Assembly: GCA_017999235.1 (NCBI GenBank)
Contig: JAGOBN010000321.1
Span: 1 to 5,538 of the forward strand
DNA: 5,538 bases
DNA from: Anaerolineales bacterium
GTDB taxonomy: Bacteria > Chloroflexota > Anaerolineae > Anaerolineales > UBA6663
Direction: 5' to 3'
The notes beneath the pieces are model-generated. The model was given only the letters and a program-made list of their open reading frames with translations. It was not told the DNA's origin and did not search any database. The translations under genes and the position numbers were made by a program. Of this stretch, positions 1 through 5,538 are shown in pieces (the first letter of the stretch is position 1; each line of letters opens with the position of its first letter).

Positions 1-213
1 AACGCCGCGAATCTCGTCAACCCGCAGCGGTTTATTTTGGGGGGCGGCGTCACCAAGGCCGGCGAGCGCGGGTGGGCGGCAGTGCGCCAGGCGGCGCGGG
101 CCACCGCCCTGCCCGAGGTCAACTTTGAGATTGTGCCGGCCGAGCTGGGCGATGATGCCCCGCTGTGGGGGGCGGTGGCGCTGGCCGAGAACGCCCTGCG
201 GTTCCAGCCCTAG
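1..213 (+). CDS. ROK-family sugar kinase (glucokinase-like), C-terminal fragment
   Basis: This is the last 70 codons of a gene that begins left of the window; it stops at TAG 211-213. The fragment starts NAANLVNPQRFILGGGV (residues 1-17). This matches the late ROK-family segment in which an N-L-x-N-P-E stretch leads to a buried strand and a GGGV turn. It ends with VPAELGDDAPLWGAVALAE, the usual ROK close of D-A-x-L-x-G-A-x-x-L-A. ROK kinases phosphorylate glucose, N-acetylmannosamine or related sugars in the cytoplasm, and some ROK proteins are repressors. The N-terminal ATP site, the catalytic DxG and the zinc motif lie outside the window, so the substrate cannot be given; a kinase is more likely than a repressor but this is not proven. 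It converges on the sulfite oxidase-like gene with a gap of about 113 bp and shows no functional link to it. Confidence 0.85.
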   Translation, partial: NAANLVNPQRFILGGGVTKAGERGWAAVRQAARATALPEVNFEIVPAELGDDAPLWGAVALAENALRFQP

Positions 214-287
214 CCCGATCAAAAAACCAGTTCGGCCGCCCCGCCTTTCACCGCCCCGCCCGCGGCCCGGCCGCGCTGGTGGCCGGT

Positions 288-329
288 TTCCGCGTATGCC
301 ATTCCGCGTACGCGATTCCGCGTACGCTA
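288..329. repeat. Three tandem copies of a 14-bp unit, hairpin-forming
   Basis: Three units lie head to tail: TTCCGCGTATGCCA (288-301), TTCCGCGTACGCGA (302-315) and TTCCGCGTACGCTA (316-329). They share the core TTCCGCGTAYGC. In units 2 and 3 the core GCGTACGC is itself a palindrome, so 306-313 and 320-327 can pair as a perfect 8-bp stem around a 6-base loop (314-319). The array lies between two convergent genes, and its last three bases are the TAG stop (read on the minus strand) of the sulfite oxidase gene. The hairpin could act as a shared 3'-end structure, but there is no T-tract on either side, so it is not a classical intrinsic terminator. The rest of the gap (214-287) shows only GC-rich sequence with no convincing structure. 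Confidence 0.8.
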
Positions 330-1433
330 AGCCTGGACGGTCAGGCTGGCGCGGTGCCAGGCGTTGTTCATGTAGCCCTTGAAATTCCACACGTCGGCCA
401 GCTCGGCCGGCTGGGTGTTGCCGGCCGTATCCACGGCGCGCGCCACGAGCGCATAGCGGCCCGGCGCCAGCGTCCAGCGCGCCTCCCACAAGCGCCAGCT
501 CCACGCTTCGGCAGCGCTGAGCCAATCGGCTTCCACCCAGGTCTGGCCGCCATCCACCGACACATCCACGCGCGCCACCGCGCGGCGGCCGCCGGCCAGG
601 GCGTAGCCGCGCACCGCCACCGCGCCGGCCGGCGCGGCCTCCCCCGGCGCGCAGATCACGGCCGTCAGCGACATCTCGCCCAGCCGCAGGCCGCGCTCCC
701 AATCCACGGTCTCCGCCGTGACGTAAGGCGGGAACAGGCGGTAGGCGCGGGCCTGGAAATAATTTTCGGACGGCGTTGGCCGCAGCGCGATGCGCCGCAG
801 CCACTTCACGCTGCGCGCGCCGATATAACCCGGCACCACCGCCCGCAGCGGCGCGCCGTGCACGGCCGGCAAGGGCCGGCCGTTCATCTCATCCGCCAGG
901 AGCACCTCCGCGCCCAGCGCTTTCTCCATCGGCACCGAGCCGCCAAAGGGAAAGCGGTGGCCGTGGCGTTCCGTCTCGTCCGCGCCGATCAGCTCCACAT
1001 GCCCGTCCAAGCCGGCCCCGGCCAGGCCGGCCAGAGCCAGCACATCGCTCAGCCGGAAACCGCTCCACTGGGCGTGGCCGATGGCCTCCGCCCCCCACTC
1101 CAATTCGTTGGGGATCGGCCGCACCGCCGCCAATTCGGCGCGGCGATTGCCGGCGCATTGCAGGGTGGCGGCCACCGTCACGCGCGGGCAGTGCGCGCGC
1201 AGATCAGCCAGCGTGAGCGGGCGGCCGGCGGCGCCGGGTCCGGCCACGTCCAGTTGATACGCCGCCGGCGCCAGAGCCGGCACCGCGCCATGATTGCGGA
1301 CAAAAAACAGCTCGGTGGGCGTCAGCGCGGTCTGCGCCAGGCGCGCCAAGGGCGGGCCGGCGTTGAAGGGCGCGGCCTGCCGCACGATGAGGTCCGGGTG
1401 CTTGCCAGCGGGAAGAGGGGCGGAAGCCGACAT
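327..1433 (-). CDS. Sulfite oxidase-like molybdopterin oxidoreductase, no signal peptide
   Basis: This 368-residue protein matches the catalytic core of the sulfite oxidase family: a molybdopterin-binding domain (about 35-220) followed by a Mo-co dimerisation domain (about 240-366). Family landmarks seen are FFVRNH (43-48, with the conserved active-site Arg at 46), LQCAGNRR (91-98, with Cys93 as the expected molybdenum ligand), HGAPLRAVVPG (192-202), GARSVKW (205-211), Tyr231 near the expected catalytic Tyr, DVSVDGGQTW (290-299), WSWRLW (311-316) and NNAWHR (356-361). Family members oxidise sulfite to sulfate or act on related substrates; the substrate here is inferred. The cytochrome b5 domain of animal enzymes is absent, as in plant and many bacterial forms. 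The ATG is well placed behind AAGGA, and an in-frame TGA two codons upstream (1437-1439) excludes a longer N-terminus, so no Tat or Sec signal exists. No cytochrome partner gene is adjacent. Confidence 0.9.
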   Translation of the reverse strand: MSASAPLPAGKHPDLIVRQAAPFNAGPPLARLAQTALTPTELFFVRNHGAVPALAPAAYQLDVAGPGAAGRPLTLADLRAHCPRVTVAATLQCAGNRRAELAAVRPIPNELEWGAEAIGHAQWSGFRLSDVLALAGLAGAGLDGHVELIGADETERHGHRFPFGGSVPMEKALGAEVLLADEMNGRPLPAVHGAPLRAVVPGYIGARSVKWLRRIALRPTPSENYFQARAYRLFPPYVTAETVDWERGLRLGEMSLTAVICAPGEAAPAGAVAVRGYALAGGRRAVARVDVSVDGGQTWVEADWLSAAEAWSWRLWEARWTLAPGRYALVARAVDTAGNTQPAELADVWNFKGYMNNAWHRASLTVQA

Positions 1434-1439
1434 AGGTCA

Positions 1440-1444
1440 TCCTT
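1440..1444 (-). promoter_or_regulatory. Ribosome binding site of the sulfite oxidase-like gene
   Basis: On the minus strand AAGGA lies 6 bases before the ATG at 1433-1431, a normal Shine-Dalgarno position. It fixes the start together with the in-frame TGA at 1439-1437. A second ATG overlaps this site (1440-1438), but it opens a different frame with no family similarity. Confidence 0.7.
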
Positions 1445-1465
1445 GAAGGAGGCCATCCGGCCGCG

Positions 1466-1471
1466 ATCATA
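1466..1471 (-). promoter_or_regulatory. Candidate -10 box for the sulfite oxidase-like gene
   Basis: The minus strand reads TATGAT here, one base from the TATAAT consensus. It is one of the few AT-rich hexamers in this gap and would place transcription start near 1459, about 25 bases before the ATG. No good -35 hexamer lies 16-18 bases upstream; that space is filled by the palindrome at 1481-1496. The call rests on the hexamer and its position alone. Confidence 0.35.
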
Positions 1472-1480
1472 CCGCACTTC

Positions 1481-1496
1481 GGCGCCGGCCGGCGCC
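1481..1496. promoter_or_regulatory. Perfect 16-bp palindrome, possible operator
   Basis: GGCGCCGGCCGGCGCC equals its own reverse complement over all 16 bases. It lies 48 to 63 bases upstream of the sulfite oxidase-like ATG. Relative to the candidate -10 box it covers about -22 to -37, where a dimeric regulator would block or replace -35 contacts. It also sits just beyond the T-tract of the terminator of the upstream gene. In a genome so rich in GCCGGC a palindrome of this kind could arise by composition, so an operator role is only a possibility. Confidence 0.35.
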
Positions 1497-1500
1497 AGTT

Positions 1501-1540
1501 AAAACAGCGCGGCCCCGGCTTTTCAGAGCCGAGGCCGCGC
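1501..1540 (-). terminator. Strong intrinsic terminator after the LVIVD-repeat gene
   Basis: GCGCGGCC (1507-1514) pairs with GGCCGCGC (1533-1540) and CGGCT (1516-1520) with AGCCG (1527-1531). Together they form a 14-position stem with one C/A mismatch (1515/1532) and a 6-base loop (1521-1526). On the minus strand the stem is followed by TGTTTTAA (1506-1499), giving a Rho-independent terminator that starts about 25 bases past the stop codon of the propeller gene. On the plus strand the stem is followed by CAGTTTT (1541-1547), so it could also stop antisense transcription coming from the left. Confidence 0.85.
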
Positions 1541-1565
1541 CAGTTTTGACCCGTTCGCTAGCCGC

Positions 1566-3473
1566 CTAACGACCGATGATGGGCATCAACAATCGGAAGG
1601 GCAGCAAGCCCGAGGTGTTGACGAACAGCAGGCCGCCGGCTTGATCCGCGATGACGGTGTACGGCCACACCATCCCCACCCGCAGCGCTGTATCCGCCGT
1701 GGCATACGTCTTAAGCGCCTGCGGCTGCGCGGGGTTGACGAGATCCACAATCTGCATGCCCGCCGCATCATCGGCGATGAACGCCGTCCCGCCGATCAGC
1801 TTGACGTCGTGCGTCTGGCCGGCGGTATCCAGGGCGCCGATCTCCACCGGGGCGGCGGGATTGCGGATATCGAAGATGCGCAGGCCGTCCGAGCCATCCG
1901 CCAGATACACGCGGGTGTCATCGAGCACCAGGCTTTCCGCAAAGCCGGCCGTATCCGCTGAACCGCTGACCACCGGCGCGGCCGGGTTGCTCACATCCAC
2001 CAGCACCAGCCCGCCAAAGCCAGCCGCGATGGCCAGCGTGTCACGCTGCCGTTCCAGCGCCAGAAAGCTTTGCGGCGCGGCGGCGGGCAGCGCGCCCACC
2101 AGAACCGGGTGCGCGGGATCGCTGACATCGATGATCAGCAGCCCCTGGCTGCCATCCGCCACATATGCCAGGCCTTCCGCCACCACTACCGCCTGCGCTT
2201 CGCCGGGCGTCACATAAGTGCTCAGCCAGACGGGCGCGGCCGGGTCGCTGACATCATAGAGGCTCAGGTCGCCGGCCGCCAGGTAAGTGAAGTGGCCGGC
2301 TGTCCAGCCCTCGCCCAAGCCGTGCATGGGCAACGTACTAACTGTGGCGGGGTTCGGCTGCGAAGCGCTGAAGGTGAACAGGCGCACCAGATGCAGGTCG
2401 GTCAGGCCGCTGGCGTAGGCAAAGCCCTGGTTGACGGTCAAACGCTGGACATTGCCGGCGCCGTTGAGCGCCGCCACGGGCGTCAGCGTGCTGCCCGCCT
2501 CAAGCCGCAGGAAGCGCACGCTGGCGCCGTCGGCCAGAGCGACGATATCCAGTTGCGCCGAACTATCTTGCGCCCAGCCGGCGCTGTCATACGTGGTCAC
2601 CGCAGTCAGGTGGTCCGGATCGGCGGCGTTGAGCACCGTCAAGCCGGCGTCACCTTGAGCCACCAGCGCGTAACTGCCCATCAGCGTGAGGCCGGCCGCC
2701 CATCCGCTGGTGGTGTAGACGCCATCCAGACTGAAGTACGGGGAGCTGGTCGGATCTTCGAGCTCGACGGTCAGGACCGCCGTGCCATCCGCCACAAAGA
2801 CCAGATCCTGCGCGTCCGCGGCCACGGCCTCGGCAAAGCCCGGGGTGTCATAGACCGCCAGGCTGAGCGGGGCGGCGGCATTGGCGACATTCAGCGCCAC
2901 CACACCGTGCGGACCGGCGGCCACAAAGGCATGCGTCCCCTGGAGCGCCACATCGTACGCGGACCAGACGCCAGCGCCGATCTGGCCCACCACCACGGGC
3001 GCGGCCTTGTCGGCGACGTTCACGATGACCAGCCCATTCGTCTCATCCGCCACATACGCGAGGGTGCCGCTGACCACCAGGCCGCCCGCAAAGCCGGCCG
3101 TGTCCAGTGTACCCACCACGGTGGGGCGGTCCGGAACGGCCACATTCAAGACGGCCAGGCCTGTGTCGCCGAGCGCGGCGTAGGCGTAATTCCCGTTAAC
3201 CGCCAGGTCCTGAATGACCGCGCCCAGCAGCGGGCTGCGGCCCAGGGTCACTGGGTTAGCGGGGTCGAGGGTATCCATGACTACCAAGCGGGGTCCCATG
3301 CCGGCGTAGGCAAAGGCCCCAGATTGCGTCACCGCAAGCACTTCACCGCCGAATTGCTCGGCGACCTGGACCGAGATGGTCTGGGTGGAGGCCCAGAGCA
3401 GCCCGACTGGCGCGAGAACCAGGGCCAGGACGACGGCGCCGGCGGCCAGTTTGAACTTAAAACGTTGGCTCAT
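1566..3473 (-). CDS. Secreted LVIVD-repeat beta-propeller protein
   Basis: This 635-residue protein begins with a Sec-type signal: basic start MSQRFKFK, hydrophobic core about 9-26, and possible cleavage after WAS (27-29). From about residue 42 to the end it consists of units of roughly 42-44 residues following the LVIVD pattern: an AYVADG-like strand, then GLxIxDVSDPAxPVxVG and a DTAGFA-type turn. By eye I count 14 units. The first four and units 9-13 are close to consensus; units 5-8 (about 215-385) are degenerate. LVIVD units form beta-propeller blades, so 14 would suit two seven-bladed propellers; that is inference. No catalytic motif is visible, and an extracellular binding or scaffold role is likely. 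The protein ends LLPFRLLMPIIGR, recalling short hydrophobic-Pro-basic ends of many secreted Chloroflexota proteins. The ATG follows GGGAG at good spacing, 61 bp after the fibronectin gene, and a strong terminator follows the stop. Confidence 0.88.
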   Translation of the reverse strand: MSQRFKFKLAAGAVVLALVLAPVGLLWASTQTISVQVAEQFGGEVLAVTQSGAFAYAGMGPRLVVMDTLDPANPVTLGRSPLLGAVIQDLAVNGNYAYAALGDTGLAVLNVAVPDRPTVVGTLDTAGFAGGLVVSGTLAYVADETNGLVIVNVADKAAPVVVGQIGAGVWSAYDVALQGTHAFVAAGPHGVVALNVANAAAPLSLAVYDTPGFAEAVAADAQDLVFVADGTAVLTVELEDPTSSPYFSLDGVYTTSGWAAGLTLMGSYALVAQGDAGLTVLNAADPDHLTAVTTYDSAGWAQDSSAQLDIVALADGASVRFLRLEAGSTLTPVAALNGAGNVQRLTVNQGFAYASGLTDLHLVRLFTFSASQPNPATVSTLPMHGLGEGWTAGHFTYLAAGDLSLYDVSDPAAPVWLSTYVTPGEAQAVVVAEGLAYVADGSQGLLIIDVSDPAHPVLVGALPAAAPQSFLALERQRDTLAIAAGFGGLVLVDVSNPAAPVVSGSADTAGFAESLVLDDTRVYLADGSDGLRIFDIRNPAAPVEIGALDTAGQTHDVKLIGGTAFIADDAAGMQIVDLVNPAQPQALKTYATADTALRVGMVWPYTVIADQAGGLLFVNTSGLLPFRLLMPIIGR

Positions 3474-3481
3474 GCAAGCGT

Positions 3482-3486
3482 CTCCC
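3482..3486 (-). promoter_or_regulatory. Ribosome binding site of the LVIVD-repeat gene
   Basis: The minus strand reads GGGAG with 8 bases between it and the ATG at 3473-3471. This supports the start, which also places the signal peptide exactly at the N-terminus. The remaining gap to the upstream stop (to 3534) is very GC-rich with no evident promoter, consistent with read-through from the fibronectin gene. Confidence 0.65.
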
Positions 3487-3534
3487 GGCGGAGGCGGCGC
3501 GTCAGCGACGGCCGCCCCCGCCCGTCAGGCGTCT

Positions 3535-5538
3535 TTACTTGGTCAGCGCGCTGACGACTTCCGAGGCTTCGGATTCGCCTTGCGCGTTGTAAGCAGTGAC
3601 GCGATACCAGTAAGTCGTCTTGGACGTCAGCCCAGAGTCGCGGAAGTTGGTGCCGTTGACGCCGGTCGTCCCCGTCAGGGTCCAGTTGGCGCCATCCGTG
3701 CTCCGGTAGATCCGGAATCCTTGCTCATTCGCCGACTTGTCCATCCAGCGCAGTTGGACCGTGTTCTTGGTGACCCGAACCACCTGCAGTTGTTCTGGCC
3801 GGGCCGGCATTTCGCCCGCCGTCACCACGACTACGACGTTGGACCAGGGCGAATTCCCGACAGCACTTTGCGCCACCAACCGGAAGCTGTAGGTGGATTT
3901 CTGCGTCAGCCCAGTCGCCGTGTAACTGGCGCTGCCGGCCGCCAGGGCGGGTGCGATGGTGGTCCAGGTCAGGTTGGGGCCGGCGCCGTTCGCGCGCTGC
4001 AGCTGGAAGCCGGTGACCGCCGCGCCGCCGGGCGCCACCGTCCAGTTGAGCGGCACGCTGTTGAGCGTCGCCACGCCGGCGGACAAGACCGGGGCGCTGG
4101 GCGGCGCGGCCGGCGTGGTCACCGGCCCGCCGGTGGCATAGGCCGAGACGCTGGTTGGATTGATGGCGCGGACCTGGTAAGTGTAGGTCGCGCCGGGTTG
4201 GGCGCTCAGATCGCTAAAGCTGATACTGTTCGCCGGCAGAGTGGCGATTAAGGTGAAGGCCGGCTCACCCAGCGGACCGGGTTGGCGCGTCACCTGATAG
4301 TTAGTTTCATTCATGGCCAGATCCGTCCAAGCCACGTTCACCTGGAAAGCGCTGACCACCGTGACGGTTACAACCGAAGGCGCCACCAGCGGCCCTTGCG
4401 TGGTGGCCGGGACGGCGGGGTTCAGCGGGATGGTGCAGCCCACCGGATTGCAGGTCGCAATCGTGTAGTTATACGTGGTGCTGGGCTTCAACACCACCGC
4501 CGGATCGGCGGCAGTCGGGCCGGTGTCCGTCCACACATTGCCGCCAAAGGCGCCGCCGGCCGTCTGGCTGGGCACGGGCGGGAGATCCACCCACGGGCCG
4601 AAGCCGCCGGCCGCCAGCACTTCCTGGCGCTGCAACAAGAAGTAGGTGTCGTTATCATCCTGATCGAACCAGGCCAGTTCCACTGTGTTCACGGTGGTGC
4701 GGTTGACCTGGAGCCACATCGGCCCAAACTGCGGCAGCCCGATGCCGGTGGTCGCGGTCACCACGGCCGAAAACGCGCTGTCACCTTTGCCGTTAAAGGC
4801 CTGCACCTTGTAGCCGTAAGTCTTGCCCACGTTCAGGCCGTCATTGCGGAAAGTGGTGCCGTCATAGACCACCGCCAGGCGGTCCCAGTCGGCGGTCAGG
4901 TCGCTCTGACCGTAGCGGATCCAGACCGTGTAACCGTCGGCGCCGGCCACCGCGCTCCAGTTGAGGTCAATGGCAAACGGATCAAACGGCACGGCGGTGA
5001 GCGCGGCCGGGGCGGCCGGGGCGGCGGCGGCCGCCGTCGTATCCCGGTCCACCTGGAAGGGCGTGCCCATCCCGGTCAGCAGCCAGGCCGCATACGCGAC
5101 GCCGCCCCAGTTGTCGTTGAGCGGGGTGCCATCCAGCGAGCGGATCTCATTGATGTCCGCGACTTCGTCCGCCGGGTTAACGTTGTTCCAGGCCGCCACC
5201 ACATTCTCGCTCAGATACTTGGGCGTAAGCGGATAGTTGGGCTCCAGCGGGCTGGGCGGGCCTTCCGGCCGCAGCGTGGAGGTGTCGCTGGCGCGCAGGT
5301 GTTCCATGAATGGGCGGGTATGCGTCTGCCAGAAGAGGCCGGCCACCGCCGTCAACTGCGCCTCGGCTGGCGCATCGAAGACGTAGGTGATGTCGTCCCA
5401 GTTCTGACCGTCCGGATACCGGTTGGTATCCTCGCGCGGAGCGAAGGTGGCTGGGTCATAGACGATGAACTTGGTGCCGGCGGCGAAGTACGCGGCCTTA
5501 TCGTAGCCGGCCGGCGGGATGCGGTTGTCGAACAGGAT
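3535..5538 (-). CDS. Multi-domain fibronectin type III protein, 5' end outside the window
   Basis: The frame is open from the TAA at 3537-3535 to the right edge, giving the last 667 residues of a larger protein (numbered here from the edge). A TTG at 5355-5353 could be read as a start, but 61 conserved-looking codons precede it in frame, so it is internal. Residues 1-165 include DNRIPPAGY (4-12), YPDGQNWDDITY (41-52) and LFWQTHTRPFMEHLRA (68-83). These resemble a domain I associate from memory with the C-termini of secreted multihaem c-type cytochromes; this is tentative. An Ala/Pro linker (about 168-180) leads to five fibronectin type III domains at about 174-264, 269-380, 383-474, 478-574 and 577-666. 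Domains 3 and 5 show the bacterial W-x-D-x-x-x-N-E-x-x-Y/F-x-V/I-x-R signature. The only two cysteines (363 and 368) sit in domain 2 and could form a disulfide. No haem motif or C-terminal anchor is visible. It probably heads an operon with the LVIVD gene. Confidence 0.85.
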   Translation of the reverse strand: MLFDNRIPPAGYDKAAYFAAGTKFIVYDPATFAPREDTNRYPDGQNWDDITYVFDAPAEAQLTAVAGLFWQTHTRPFMEHLRASDTSTLRPEGPPSPLEPNYPLTPKYLSENVVAAWNNVNPADEVADINEIRSLDGTPLNDNWGGVAYAAWLLTGMGTPFQVDRDTTAAAAAPAAPAALTAVPFDPFAIDLNWSAVAGADGYTVWIRYGQSDLTADWDRLAVVYDGTTFRNDGLNVGKTYGYKVQAFNGKGDSAFSAVVTATTGIGLPQFGPMWLQVNRTTVNTVELAWFDQDDNDTYFLLQRQEVLAAGGFGPWVDLPPVPSQTAGGAFGGNVWTDTGPTAADPAVVLKPSTTYNYTIATCNPVGCTIPLNPAVPATTQGPLVAPSVVTVTVVSAFQVNVAWTDLAMNETNYQVTRQPGPLGEPAFTLIATLPANSISFSDLSAQPGATYTYQVRAINPTSVSAYATGGPVTTPAAPPSAPVLSAGVATLNSVPLNWTVAPGGAAVTGFQLQRANGAGPNLTWTTIAPALAAGSASYTATGLTQKSTYSFRLVAQSAVGNSPWSNVVVVVTAGEMPARPEQLQVVRVTKNTVQLRWMDKSANEQGFRIYRSTDGANWTLTGTTGVNGTNFRDSGLTSKTTYWYRVTAYNAQGESEASEVVSALTK
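5003..5029. repeat. 9-bp tandem repeat encoding the Ala/Pro linker
   Basis: GCGGCCGGG occurs twice in tandem (5003-5011, 5012-5020), followed by a degenerate third copy (5021-5029). On the minus strand the period of three codons gives Ala-Ala-Pro-type units between the N-terminal domain and the first fibronectin domain. Slippage at such a repeat would change linker length without shifting the frame. Confidence 0.6.

Noticed and set aside
214..287. Possible terminator for the ROK kinase gene in the convergent gap
   Set aside because: The A-run at 220-226 is not next to a stem, and the GGCC pairs give only 4-bp stems. No T-tract follows on the plus strand.
165..1502. Long open frame of 445 codons on the plus strand across the sulfite oxidase-like gene
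   Set aside because: Its product is rich in Arg, His, Ala and Gly with no domain pattern, and it lies antisense to a well-recognised enzyme. High G+C leaves few stop codons in such shadow frames.
3490..3530. Possible hairpin in the gap between the fibronectin and LVIVD genes
   Set aside because: Only a 5-bp stem (GACGG/CCGTC) with a 10-base loop and no T-tract; too weak to call a terminator or attenuator.
2070..3554. Long open frame of 494 codons on the plus strand across the LVIVD gene
   Set aside because: It is antisense to clear propeller repeats, has a biased His/Arg/Gly-rich composition and no ribosome binding site; it is a composition shadow.
3376..4251. Open frame of 291 codons on the plus strand spanning the gap between the two right-hand genes
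   Set aside because: It overlaps both real genes in antisense and encodes low-complexity Arg/Gly-rich sequence with no recognisable motif.
4434..4454. Cysteine pair CNPVGC in the fibronectin protein as a possible haem site
   Set aside because: The spacing is CX4C and the next residue is Thr, not the CxxCH needed for covalent haem. A disulfide within fibronectin domain 2 is more likely.

Overview
This GC-rich window (roughly two thirds G+C by eye) carries four protein genes, two of them cut by the window edges. No rRNA, tRNA, CRISPR array, transposase or phage gene is visible. The set of families fits a free-living environmental bacterium: a ROK-type sugar kinase, a sulfite oxidase-like molybdoenzyme, a secreted LVIVD-repeat propeller and a fibronectin type III protein. 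Chloroflexota (Anaerolineae/Caldilineae-like) is my best guess. It rests on the propeller's short C-terminal ending (MPIIGR, recalling the YLPLxxR-type ends common in that phylum) and on the base composition. It is an inference, not a demonstrated assignment.

Layout from left to right: (1) 1-213, + strand, is the C-terminal end of a ROK-family kinase. (2) 214-326 is a short convergent gap. Its right end holds a 14-bp unit repeated three times, which can fold into a hairpin and runs over the stop codon of the next gene. (3) 327-1433, - strand, is a complete sulfite oxidase-like gene with no signal peptide. (4) 1434-1565 is a compact regulatory gap. It holds the ribosome binding site and a possible -10 box of the sulfite oxidase gene, a perfect 16-bp palindrome where a -35 box would lie, and a strong terminator for the gene upstream. 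(5) 1566-3473, - strand, is a complete secreted protein of about 14 LVIVD-type beta-propeller blades. (6) 3474-3534 is a 61-bp gap with a ribosome binding site. (7) 3535 to the right edge, - strand, is the 3' part of a large protein: a DNRIPP/DGQxWDD-type domain, an Ala/Pro linker and five fibronectin type III domains ending at the stop.

The two right-hand genes run leftward, lie 61 bp apart and are followed by one good terminator (1507-1540), so they are probably co-transcribed. Both look extracytoplasmic and are built from repeated beta modules, which suggests a surface or secreted role. The sulfite oxidase gene is in the same orientation but beyond the terminator, and probably has its own promoter. 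I see no clear evidence of a wholly new multi-gene system. The best leads are the propeller's C-terminal ending, the cytochrome-associated-looking domain fused to fibronectin repeats, the non-coding palindromes, and a striking excess of the hexamer GCCGGC.
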